Shown: positions 22,325 to 30,981 of the stretch, one piece after another
Layout: every line of letters begins with the position of its first letter
Position numbering within the stretch: position 1 is the first letter of the stretch
Origin: a virus
Strand: one strand, 5' to 3'
DNA: 39,730 bases
IMG/VR virus record: IMGVR_UViG_3300009009_000024
Location: 1 to 39,730 of that record
Notes under the pieces: model-generated
Databases searched by the model: none
Told to the model about the DNA's origin: nothing
Seen by the model: the letters and a program-made list of their open reading frames with translations, nothing else
Program-made: the position numbers and the translations under genes

Positions 22325-25225
22325 ATGGAAAATGTTATACCAGACGATGCGTTGAATCCTTGGGGGAAAGAGAGCCAAGGCATACCTGAATCGGCGCTTA
22401 ATCCGTGGGCTGAACCAGAACCCGATACTATCCTTGGCGAAATTCCCAAAGGCTTAAAGGCGGGCGTCCAGCAGCTAAAGGGTATGGGATATGGTATTGG
22501 CGCTCTTGCGTCTCAGGCGGTTGGCTCTGAAGCCGGAGTTGACTGGGCGAGGGAAGGCTTGAAAGAGGTTGAAGCCGCTACCCCGAAACCAGCCGTAGCC
22601 TCTTATTCTGATGTTACCGACCTTACCAGTGCGGCCAAGTATCTTGCTTATGGAGTGGCCTCTAACGTACCCAATATGGCTTTATCTATCGGCGGCGGTG
22701 GCGTCGGGGCTCTCATTGGTGGAAGAGTTGTTTCAGGCGCTGTAAAATCTGCTCTCACAAAAGAGTTGGCTAAAAAGATACTTGCCAAAGGAGTGGCTCG
22801 CGGCGCAATGGCTGGTGCCGCTGGAGCATCTATTGGCATGGAGGCTGGCTCTATAGCAGGCGATCAGCTAACGGAGACCGGAGAGGTTGACCCGCTCCGA
22901 GCTGTCGCCGGGGCGATTCCCGCTGGTCTTCTTGATGTTATCCCTGAATGGTATCTGGCTAAGAAACTCGGTCTATTCGGCGGAGAAGGACGCAAGGCAG
23001 GGGAGAAGTTAATCAAATTCCTCGGCAGAACGGCGGCCACTCAGTTCGCGATGGAAGCCCCAACGGAAGCCATGCAGTCTGTAATCGAAAGGGCATCAGT
23101 TCCCGGTAAGGCAATAACCAACCAAGAAGCATGGGATGAGTATATCAACGCGTTCATACTTGGCGGAGCAACCGGTGCTGTGATGGGCGGCGGTGCGGGC
23201 ATCTTTGCCAAAAAGCAAACGGCTGTCCAGAAAGTGATCGAGCGCGACCCTCTTGCGAATGACCTTGAAACACAATTATCCGAAGCCGACCCAGATGGCC
23301 TCACAAGCGTTCCTGCGGAGGTTTGGGATACAAGTCGTGTCCCGGTGAGGCAGGCGAGCCCGGAACCTCCTGCGCCAGCTCCTGTGCTTCCCGCGTCAGA
23401 AACTAACGTAGCGGGTGCGACCCTTACCCCGGAAGAAGTCGCCGTTCGTGACATGCAGCGAGGGAACGTAGCCGCAGAAGAGGCCAAGGTTAAGCAGACC
23501 GCTGCCCAGAGTGTCCTTCAAGAGACAGCCAAGGCAGCAGAAACCCAGAAAGGATTCGCCTCAGAAGCCGAAGCCCTCATGTCTATCCAAGCCAGAAGAC
23601 TCGACCCTAAAGACTTTAATGTTCAGAAGGCCGGGAACAGATGGACTGTAACCCCTAAGTCGATTTATGAGGGGCTGGAAGAAACAGAAGAGACTGCAAC
23701 TCCGTTGCGTACCGAGGAAGCCAAACCCGCGGTTGAAGAAGCCAAGGCTCCTGCGGAAGTTGCATTGCGTAAAGACGGATACGAACCAGCAAGCAGAATC
23801 ATGGCCGCTGAGCTCGAAGCTGGAGATAAGGTAAAAATCAACAATGAGGTCTTTGAAAGCAAGGGGATTGTAAACGGCAAGTCTGTACTTAAGGATGGTG
23901 TAACGTTAAGAGTCGCTCCGGATTCGGACTTAGACATTGAAGCCATTAAAAGAGGCGAGCCAGTTCTCCCTCCTACCGAGGCAGAACGCCAGATTATCCA
24001 AGAAACAGCAGAAGCCCAAGGGGGACGGCTCGAAGGGGGATGGTCTCCGGACATGGGTTTCACCGTGACCGAGGTAAGAGACGGGACAAAGAGGTCTTAT
24101 CAGGTGAGAACGCCCGAAGAAATAGCTCCGAGATTCGCCGAAGCCAGAAGGCAGCCACCCGCCCTTACAACCACAGCATCTGCCGTGCAGACTGCGTCAG
24201 ATGCCCCCAAACCAACGATCTCCCCTGAAGGCATACAGGGACAAGGCTCAAAAACAACAAAGAAGGCTCAAATAACAGGTAAAGCCATACCGAAGAAGAA
24301 TCAGACACGGATTCCGGGGTTTGTGAAAGGAGCGCAAGGCAAGGCGACCAAAGAAGACGTACAGGCGGTAGCCGACAATCTAATGAGCGGACTCAAGAAC
24401 GTGTCACGAGCCTTGGTTCATACCAATGTAAAAGACGTCAACATGCCGATAGACGCTCTTGATGCCATGAACAGGGCGAATGGTATTGATGAGAACGGCA
24501 ATTCAGATGTCGCCGGGATGGTATGGGATGGACAGATATATCTTTTCTCTGACAACATCTCCAGCGAATTAGATGTAATCCGCACCTTCGTTAAACACGA
24601 GATGTTCCACAAAGGATTCCAGACTCTCTTTAGAAATCTGGCGGGCAAGAATGGCACATTCATTCCTTACCTTACTCAGGTGAATACTCTCTTGGATAAT
24701 ATATGGACTCAGCGAGAAGCTGGCGTCCGGGAGAATACAGCCAAGAACCAAGACCAACTTGAGATAGATTCTAAAGATGGAGTCACAAGGACAAAGGCAA
24801 GAAGGAAAGCTGCGGAAGAATGGCTGGCGAATCAGGCTCCTGAATCAGAACCAAAACTCTTCGACCGGCTCGTATCTATTGTAAGGAACTTCCTGAGGCA
24901 GATCGGATTCGATGTCAAGCTATCTGACGAAGAGGTCAGGACTATAATAGCAGACTCCTATGCGGCTCTGCGGGGAGAAGTACCTTCTGGAATAAAGAAC
25001 GCTGACCCTGTCTTTGCTTTCAATAGTAAGAGTCCGTTAGGGAAAATAAGCGGTCACGCAAGGAGCCTTGGAGCAAGGGTTCTCGCCGGGACAGAGAAGA
25101 AAAGTCCAAAGGTAGGTAAATTAAAAACTCAAATCGCTGCTCACTTTGCAGAAAGACGCGCAAAGGGCGGAGTGATAGATTATCTGAAGAATGAACCTAA
25201 AGAAAATCGACGGGTAGAGAAATAA
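22325..25225 (+). CDS. Large polyvalent protein (LPP), N-terminal half with HExxH metallopeptidase motif
   Basis: This 966-residue half starts after AGGAG. The first 30 residues hold a tandem motif (IPDDALNPW, IPESALNPW). Residues about 35-290 are Gly/Ala-rich helices (NMALSIGGGGVGALIGGRVV; AMAGAAGASIGMEAGSIAGD), as in membrane-active ejection proteins. Residues 300-690 are charged linkers. Residues about 700-930 form a zincin-like module (DGQIYLFSDNI, then H758-E-M-F-H762 and EEWLANQ at 831-837). Such modules are known in phage polyvalent proteins. It ends at TAA 25223-25225, in frame with the next gene, suggesting one interrupted gene. Virion ejection is inferred. Confidence 0.65.
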   Translation: MENVIPDDALNPWGKESQGIPESALNPWAEPEPDTILGEIPKGLKAGVQQLKGMGYGIGALASQAVGSEAGVDWAREGLKEVEAATPKPAVASYSDVTDLTSAAKYLAYGVASNVPNMALSIGGGGVGALIGGRVVSGAVKSALTKELAKKILAKGVARGAMAGAAGASIGMEAGSIAGDQLTETGEVDPLRAVAGAIPAGLLDVIPEWYLAKKLGLFGGEGRKAGEKLIKFLGRTAATQFAMEAPTEAMQSVIERASVPGKAITNQEAWDEYINAFILGGATGAVMGGGAGIFAKKQTAVQKVIERDPLANDLETQLSEADPDGLTSVPAEVWDTSRVPVRQASPEPPAPAPVLPASETNVAGATLTPEEVAVRDMQRGNVAAEEAKVKQTAAQSVLQETAKAAETQKGFASEAEALMSIQARRLDPKDFNVQKAGNRWTVTPKSIYEGLEETEETATPLRTEEAKPAVEEAKAPAEVALRKDGYEPASRIMAAELEAGDKVKINNEVFESKGIVNGKSVLKDGVTLRVAPDSDLDIEAIKRGEPVLPPTEAERQIIQETAEAQGGRLEGGWSPDMGFTVTEVRDGTKRSYQVRTPEEIAPRFAEARRQPPALTTTASAVQTASDAPKPTISPEGIQGQGSKTTKKAQITGKAIPKKNQTRIPGFVKGAQGKATKEDVQAVADNLMSGLKNVSRALVHTNVKDVNMPIDALDAMNRANGIDENGNSDVAGMVWDGQIYLFSDNISSELDVIRTFVKHEMFHKGFQTLFRNLAGKNGTFIPYLTQVNTLLDNIWTQREAGVRENTAKNQDQLEIDSKDGVTRTKARRKAAEEWLANQAPESEPKLFDRLVSIVRNFLRQIGFDVKLSDEEVRTIIADSYAALRGEVPSGIKNADPVFAFNSKSPLGKISGHARSLGARVLAGTEKKSPKVGKLKTQIAAHFAERRAKGGVIDYLKNEPKENRRVEK
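25223..25225 (+). other. In-frame TAA between the two halves of the polyvalent protein
   Basis: The upstream frame (from 22325) and downstream frame (to 30595) are identical. They are interrupted only by this TAA, and the codons that follow at once read LREFFDVCMVKHPEALEWY, which continues a helical domain without break. There is no ribosome binding site before GTG 25244 or ATG 25250, unlike nearly all other genes in this operon. TAA ends many other genes here, so it is not generally reassigned. Confidence 0.75.
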
Positions 25226-25243
25226 TTACGCGAGTTCTTTGAT

Positions 25244-28200
25244 GTGTGCATGGTAAAGCATCCCGAAGCGCTGGAATGGTACCGCAAAGAAATTAAAGAA
25301 ACTTTTGACATCTTAACTCAGCTTGCGCCGGAGCTTGTCAATAAAGAGAATAGGTTCGTAATGAATCTGGCTCTTGCCATAGCTTCAAACGGAGAAAAGA
25401 ATATCCCCAATGTTAAGAGTGCCTATGAAATTTATCAAAGTTTTCAGGTAAATCGTACGTTTCTATCTAAGGTAGGGGCAAGGCGTGGAGAGTTAATAGA
25501 GAAAGGATTGAAGAGGGCAGATGCGTTTAGTCGGGAATTCAACACTTTAGGCGAATTTGAAACTTGGTTGCTCGAAAAAGTCCCAAGGCATATCCTTGTT
25601 GATGAGGTTGCAGCTCTTCTGGGTATAACAAGAAAAGAAGCGCTCTGGGTCGGTGACGAAGAAGACATGGCAACTATTCTCCCAAGGTCAGTCATCTTTG
25701 GCCCCAAGGTAGGAGGAGCCTTCTTCCCGAATCTGAGCGGAGATTTCGACACTATTACTATGGATATGTGGTTTATGCGTACCATTGGACGCATTACCGG
25801 AGACCTCATAGAGGGCGGTACGCCAGAAGAGGTAGAAGCCCAAAGAGAGAGACTCTGGAAAGCAATAAAAGCCTCACCAGAAGGAATGAAGATAGTCAGA
25901 AAAGATTGGGCGGAAAAGTTACGGGGCGAGAAAGGGATGACAAAGGGCGGAGAGCGTCTTTTTGCAAATGAGTTTGAAGGCGCAAAGATAGACGTGATAG
26001 CCAATATAATAGCAAAGTTGTCAGGAGATAAATCTTTCCGGGATAAAATAGGCGCGGTTGAGGGCGGTGAGAAATTACGGACAGCGGCTAATAATAGAAA
26101 CGAGTATATTTTGGGGCCACTCCCAAAAGACGCCCCGAAGGGAGAGGGGAAAAGAGCATGGCTTAGAGAAAGAATAAACAACGTCAGAAAGGGGCTGGCC
26201 AAAGATGGCAAGAACTACGATAACGCCGATATACAAGCAGTAATGTGGATAGGTGAGAAGGAGCTATGGAAAAAATATGGACTCAGACAAACTCAAGGGG
26301 ACTACTACTCGGACGGAGCGAACGCCCTCTATGAAGGGATACATGGTGGAGCATCTGGACTCTTTACAGGCGGAGCAAGACGAGTGGGAGAAGAAAGCGG
26401 AGGCGGGATGGAACAAGGGGCTCTCTTTTCTCGCCGAAAAGCAGAAACTGAGGGAACAAAAACAGAGCGAGACACCGCTACCATTACCTTAGGGGCAGCC
26501 CCTGATGTATCGAACGGGGAAAGCATGATTAGCAAGATATACGCGCTGGCCAAAGCAAACCCCGCAGGTTTCACTATAGATGTTTCTACCGGAAAGATTG
26601 TCACAAAAGGGTATGCGGTAGCCCCTTCCAAAAGGACAGCAACCCCCTATGACAACCTGTCGGAGCAAGACGTTGACGATTACCTTGAAAAATTTAAACA
26701 GGTCTTTGACTCTGACAAAAGGGCTTTCTTCGGGGGATGGCAATGCGATGACGAAAAATCCCCTGACTTTGGAAAATTTGTTCTTGATGTGTCTTTTGTT
26801 GTTGACAACCGAGAAGATGCTATCTATATTGCAGACATAGGAGAACAAGATGGAATCTACCACATTGATGGGCCAGACCCGAAAACAAACTACTTCAGAA
26901 CCGATGAAGCCGTCGCAGACCTCAAAAAACGGAGTCTTTTTGATGAGAGGCGAAGGGCAGAGCTGGGAGGACTTCAAAAAAGCCTGCATAGAGTCATGCA
27001 GGGCGGCAGGCCTATTGTCGGGGAAGAAGTCAAACGAGAAGCCCCCGAACGAAGGCCAGCAGCCGAGCGAGTGGGACTTAATGATGCACAAAAGGAACGA
27101 AGACGGCCTGCGGGAGCTTTTTTCAAAACGGCAGGAGTCCACTTCAGCACCGAAAAAAGAGACGCCCTCTCCAGTAGCTTCTACGGACGAGGGCTAAAAG
27201 GGGCAGAGGCTGATCGTCTCGAAGGCCAAGAAGACCTGCTCCATAGAATCTACTTTTATCCAGACAACGAGAGGCTCAAGAAAGAACCATCTCTCGGCAA
27301 CGTCGCACATAAAATCCCGCCAGACTATTACCTTTACGATGCAACGGCTGATCCGGAAGGATTAGCAAAGAACTCACCCGATGCCAACGCCTTTGAAAGA
27401 GCGGTTATTTCTAACGGATATGATGGATATGTGAACACCGATAGGAACACGGGCGTTCTCCTCGGCAAAAGGGATATCCCGATAGACCATGCCGATAAAA
27501 CTACCGAAGAGCCGAGCTTTTCCCGTGAAAGCCGCCAAGATAAAGAAAAACTCATCAACGATTTCTTTAACTACGCCAAACCTAAATTTTTCATTGACGG
27601 CGACACTGAATCAATCAAGATAAATATCAAGGGGACTTCCCAGCATCAAGAAGGAAAAGGAGGATGGGGAGAAGAGGGTCGGGTGCAGGGAAAGTCAACG
27701 ATGAGGATACTCCGGAAGGATGTAGAAGCCTACAAGCCTAAGCTGGATAGCACAGCATCTGTGTCCGGATTCAGAGGGCCAACAGCCGCTATTAATGGAT
27801 TAGTGGAAATGGCTAAGCGCTGGTTTAAATATGCGGATAAGAATAATATTCTCAAACGTCTTCCATCCCAACCAAAAAACAAAACAACCGAAGAGCCTTC
27901 GTTCTCCCGCGCATCCGAGTACGTGGACAATGGAAGGCAGTACATAGAAGCGGCACGTAATGTATGGAGTTCCCCGAAAGAAAGCTACAAGTATCCCGGA
28001 GCCATCAAGCGGTCATTTGAGTATGTCTTCGGCTCACCGGAACACAGCAGCCATCCAGTTATAAAGGCTCTGTCCAGAGTATTCGAGGAGCGCAACGGAT
28101 GGTTCAACGAATACTTCCTCCGATTCGCTGAAGGAGACCATCCCGGCAGACAACACGACACAATGGCTGAAGCGCTGGACAGTCTCAACGATGACCATTA

Positions 28201-30595
28201 CGATTCCTTCGAGCAGGTAGATAACGACATGGACGTCAGTGGATATACTCAGGACGAAGCCCGCGAATACATGAAAAAGAACAAGGTTGCTCCTGAGGTG
28301 GTGGAAGCGTGGGAAGCTAAAACCGCCAGATTCAACACTGTCATGGACACGATTATCGAAAACGTCCAAGAGCAGATAGATGAGATAGACGAGTCGGCCT
28401 CCATGAGAGGGAGCGAGCCCAGCTATCCGAGGATAGCCTACGAAACAAACGAGCAGGGAGAGCCGGACTTCAACAGTCCGATAGACCTCAAGGATTATCT
28501 CGATGTCCTGAAAGAGATGAAGAACTATGCCTACTCACCGAGAATAAGGGAGCCCGGTAAATATGTAGTCAGGGCGGAGATACCCGCTTCCGGAAGAAAA
28601 TTCATGCAGTTCGCTAAGAGCCAGATAGCTGCCGAAAAACTCAAGCTGGATAAGATAGCCGAGGGCTGGGAGAATGTTGAAGTCGCCCAGTCGAGAACGC
28701 TCCCAGAATCGGTTCAGGCCGGGCTCAAAGAGATAGACGTCCTTAAACTTGTCGGAGAAGCTCTTAACAAAACAAACGACGCAGCAGCTTCAGAGGCTTT
28801 TGGAGCACAGCTCACAAGCGCTATCCATAACATAATTCTCTCCAGAGGATACAGACGGCATCAGATAGGCAGGCAGTCACAACTTGTCGAGGGGTACGAG
28901 ACCGACCCAAGGAAGAAGGTCTTCACTTATCTCACCAACTCCGCGGCAGGCATCGCAAAGGCTAAGGCCGCTAAGCAGGCAATGCAGATTATGACCGGAG
29001 GCACCAGCGAAGAGACCGCGGAAGGAGCCCTTACCGTTAAAACCCTCGGCGAATATCATAGAACTCCTATCAATCCAGCAATGGAAGGAAGAACATACGA
29101 AGCGGCAAAGAAATATATTGCTGATAACCTGCGGAATATTGAGGACGCTGACCGGGCAGTTGCCTTTGTTAAAAAGCTCGCCACGTTTAAATACCTGTCT
29201 TGGACACTCCGGGCACCCCTTGTTAATGTTACCGCCCTTATGACTACGGTAGCTCCTTCTATCCAGCAATACGCCGGACAGGGGAAGGCCGGGATGCTAA
29301 ACGTTATGAAGGAAATAGGCAAGGCATCCACCCAGTATGTCAGGGTCATGCGCGGAGAGAGAGGGACGCTGACATCGGCAGAACAATCGTTTATGGATGA
29401 AGTCAACAGACGCCAGTACGACGACCCCCAGATGGTAAGGGACATGATGACATCCATGCAGGGTTCTTCCGGCAGGACTTTCGACAACATAGTCCAGTGG
29501 GGCATGAAGCCCTTCAGCTATGTCGAGCAGTGGATGAGAGGTCTCACCATGCTTGCGGGGTACAGGATAGCAAAGCAGGGAGGTATGTCCGAGCTTGATG
29601 CAAGGGAAGCGGCGATACAGTCCGCCAGCAACGCTCACGGTGTCTACGGGAAAGCTACGAGACAGTACTGGGCTCAGGGCACCGACCCTGCCGCAAGGAT
29701 AGGCCAGATCGCATCCACCTTCTTAAAGTTCCCCCAGAACTATCTGAACCTCCTGTATGATTTGGGATATACCAAGGGGAATATAAAGGCTTTCACGTGG
29801 GCTCTTGCCGCTCCGATTGTTCTCGGCGGAATGGCCTCAATCCCGTTTAAGGACAATATCGTATGGATGATAAACGCCTTACTGAAAGGACTTGGCGACG
29901 ACAGGGACATCGAGAAGATGGTATTTGATGACATCAGATTCTACCTTGGGCCGGAGGCCGAAAAGAATGCGCGAACCGGATTAATGGGATGGGCCGGAAT
30001 AGACATTACTGGTTCCTTGGCGATGAACATCGGACTCCCCACTGACCTTTTGAGCTTAACTGGTATTTTTGGAGCCATGGCGAAAGAAACATACAGAGCC
30101 GGACACTTCGTAACCACCCAACAGTACAGCAAGGCGCTTGAGACCGTACTCCCCTCCCTTCCCGCTAACGCGTTTAGGGCTTTCCGTGAGATGGACGGAG
30201 CCACAACCATGTCAGGCAAAAGAGTTTGGAATGAAGACGGAACTCCATATATCCCAACCTCCGGGGAGACTGCGCTACGCGTCGCAGGGTTCAGGGGCTC
30301 AAAAAGGACAACTACTCAACAGAGAGACTGGGAAACCAATAGAGAGAAACAGAGATGGGACGAATCCAAGGGGAAGATATACGAGAGATACAGAGCCTTC
30401 CTTGCCGAGAGAAACCCAAGTCAGGATAGATTCAGGTCTATCATGGAAGATGTCTCTAAATACAATAAGGCTATTGTCGCCAGAGGCAGGGTCGGAATGG
30501 TTGTTCCGATAAAACCTGCACAGCTTAAAAGGATTACCAGAGACATGCTCCGGGAATCCAAGGTAGAGCTGAGGATGAAAAAAGTGGGGAGTTAA
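25244..30595 (+). CDS. Large polyvalent protein (LPP), C-terminal half, multi-domain
   Basis: This 1783-residue open frame may start at GTG 25244 or ATG 25250; neither has a ribosome binding site. Modules I recognise from phage polyvalent proteins are: an N-terminal helical domain with FGPKVGGAFFPNLSG (about 1-230); a module with NPAGFTIDVSTGKIVTKGYA (about 425-560); a STEKRDALSSSFYGRGLKGA module (about 630-750); and a long C-terminal domain (about 1290-1720) with PLVNVTALMTTVAPS, ARIGQIASTFLKFPQNYLN and hydrophobic ALAAPIVLGGMASIPF. Short FSR motifs sit between modules. Such proteins are thought to be injected with the DNA. Module limits are by eye. Confidence 0.65.
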   Translation: MCMVKHPEALEWYRKEIKETFDILTQLAPELVNKENRFVMNLALAIASNGEKNIPNVKSAYEIYQSFQVNRTFLSKVGARRGELIEKGLKRADAFSREFNTLGEFETWLLEKVPRHILVDEVAALLGITRKEALWVGDEEDMATILPRSVIFGPKVGGAFFPNLSGDFDTITMDMWFMRTIGRITGDLIEGGTPEEVEAQRERLWKAIKASPEGMKIVRKDWAEKLRGEKGMTKGGERLFANEFEGAKIDVIANIIAKLSGDKSFRDKIGAVEGGEKLRTAANNRNEYILGPLPKDAPKGEGKRAWLRERINNVRKGLAKDGKNYDNADIQAVMWIGEKELWKKYGLRQTQGDYYSDGANALYEGIHGGASGLFTGGARRVGEESGGGMEQGALFSRRKAETEGTKTERDTATITLGAAPDVSNGESMISKIYALAKANPAGFTIDVSTGKIVTKGYAVAPSKRTATPYDNLSEQDVDDYLEKFKQVFDSDKRAFFGGWQCDDEKSPDFGKFVLDVSFVVDNREDAIYIADIGEQDGIYHIDGPDPKTNYFRTDEAVADLKKRSLFDERRRAELGGLQKSLHRVMQGGRPIVGEEVKREAPERRPAAERVGLNDAQKERRRPAGAFFKTAGVHFSTEKRDALSSSFYGRGLKGAEADRLEGQEDLLHRIYFYPDNERLKKEPSLGNVAHKIPPDYYLYDATADPEGLAKNSPDANAFERAVISNGYDGYVNTDRNTGVLLGKRDIPIDHADKTTEEPSFSRESRQDKEKLINDFFNYAKPKFFIDGDTESIKINIKGTSQHQEGKGGWGEEGRVQGKSTMRILRKDVEAYKPKLDSTASVSGFRGPTAAINGLVEMAKRWFKYADKNNILKRLPSQPKNKTTEEPSFSRASEYVDNGRQYIEAARNVWSSPKESYKYPGAIKRSFEYVFGSPEHSSHPVIKALSRVFEERNGWFNEYFLRFAEGDHPGRQHDTMAEALDSLNDDHYDSFEQVDNDMDVSGYTQDEAREYMKKNKVAPEVVEAWEAKTARFNTVMDTIIENVQEQIDEIDESASMRGSEPSYPRIAYETNEQGEPDFNSPIDLKDYLDVLKEMKNYAYSPRIREPGKYVVRAEIPASGRKFMQFAKSQIAAEKLKLDKIAEGWENVEVAQSRTLPESVQAGLKEIDVLKLVGEALNKTNDAAASEAFGAQLTSAIHNIILSRGYRRHQIGRQSQLVEGYETDPRKKVFTYLTNSAAGIAKAKAAKQAMQIMTGGTSEETAEGALTVKTLGEYHRTPINPAMEGRTYEAAKKYIADNLRNIEDADRAVAFVKKLATFKYLSWTLRAPLVNVTALMTTVAPSIQQYAGQGKAGMLNVMKEIGKASTQYVRVMRGERGTLTSAEQSFMDEVNRRQYDDPQMVRDMMTSMQGSSGRTFDNIVQWGMKPFSYVEQWMRGLTMLAGYRIAKQGGMSELDAREAAIQSASNAHGVYGKATRQYWAQGTDPAARIGQIASTFLKFPQNYLNLLYDLGYTKGNIKAFTWALAAPIVLGGMASIPFKDNIVWMINALLKGLGDDRDIEKMVFDDIRFYLGPEAEKNARTGLMGWAGIDITGSLAMNIGLPTDLLSLTGIFGAMAKETYRAGHFVTTQQYSKALETVLPSLPANAFRAFREMDGATTMSGKRVWNEDGTPYIPTSGETALRVAGFRGSKRTTTQQRDWETNREKQRWDESKGKIYERYRAFLAERNPSQDRFRSIMEDVSKYNKAIVARGRVGMVVPIKPAQLKRITRDMLRESKVELRMKKVGS

Positions 30596-30600
30596 AGGGC

Positions 30601-30981
30601 TCAGGCGGTGAGCTCTATCGTAAAGTGATGGATGTGCACGACTGACTGCAAAGACAACACCGGCGAACTCACATTCAGTTCGCAGCCAGAAGAACCGACT
30701 GTCGCCAGCAGAAGCGCTCCGTCGCCGAATTCAATCAGAGCGCTTTTAGCGGTAGCACTTTTTTTCGCGGTAAGCTCTATTCCGTTTTTCAGTGATATTG
30801 TGCCGTCGATTATTTTTATGTCAAAGAATGCGGTATCGGTGATAACATTTCTACAATAGACCCTATCTATATCTACATCTCTGACGGCCACATCCAGAAA
30901 TTCGATGCTCCAGCCTTTCTTTGGGATATCCTCTGGGTTGCCTAAACAGAGATACTCTTTTGCTTTTTTATTCAGCCTCAT
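30601..30981 (-). CDS. Unknown 126-residue protein ending the minus-strand operon
   Basis: It starts MRLNKKAKEYLCLGNPEDIP in an ATGA overlap with the radical SAM gene upstream, so it is the last gene of the minus-strand operon. The body alternates strands (WSIEFLDVAVRDVDIDRVYC; TISLKNGIELTA; GALLLATVGSSGCELNV), suggesting a small all-beta protein. Its stop lies five bases from the end of the convergent virion operon. There is no recognisable motif. Coupling to the radical SAM gene suggests a partner or substrate role, which is speculative. Confidence 0.45.
   Translation of the reverse strand: MRLNKKAKEYLCLGNPEDIPKKGWSIEFLDVAVRDVDIDRVYCRNVITDTAFFDIKIIDGTISLKNGIELTAKKSATAKSALIEFGDGALLLATVGSSGCELNVSSPVLSLQSVVHIHHFTIELTA

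Noticed and set aside
25444-26211. 255-residue minus-strand frame within the polyvalent protein
   Set aside because: It lies inside a recognised domain on the plus strand and is Ser/Pro-rich as antisense shadows usually are.
22325-30595. Global reassignment of TAA as a sense codon
   Set aside because: Many other genes in the window end cleanly in TAA followed by a new ribosome binding site and start.
30599-30613. Intrinsic terminator at the convergent junction
   Set aside because: The stem is only five base pairs and has no T-run on either side.
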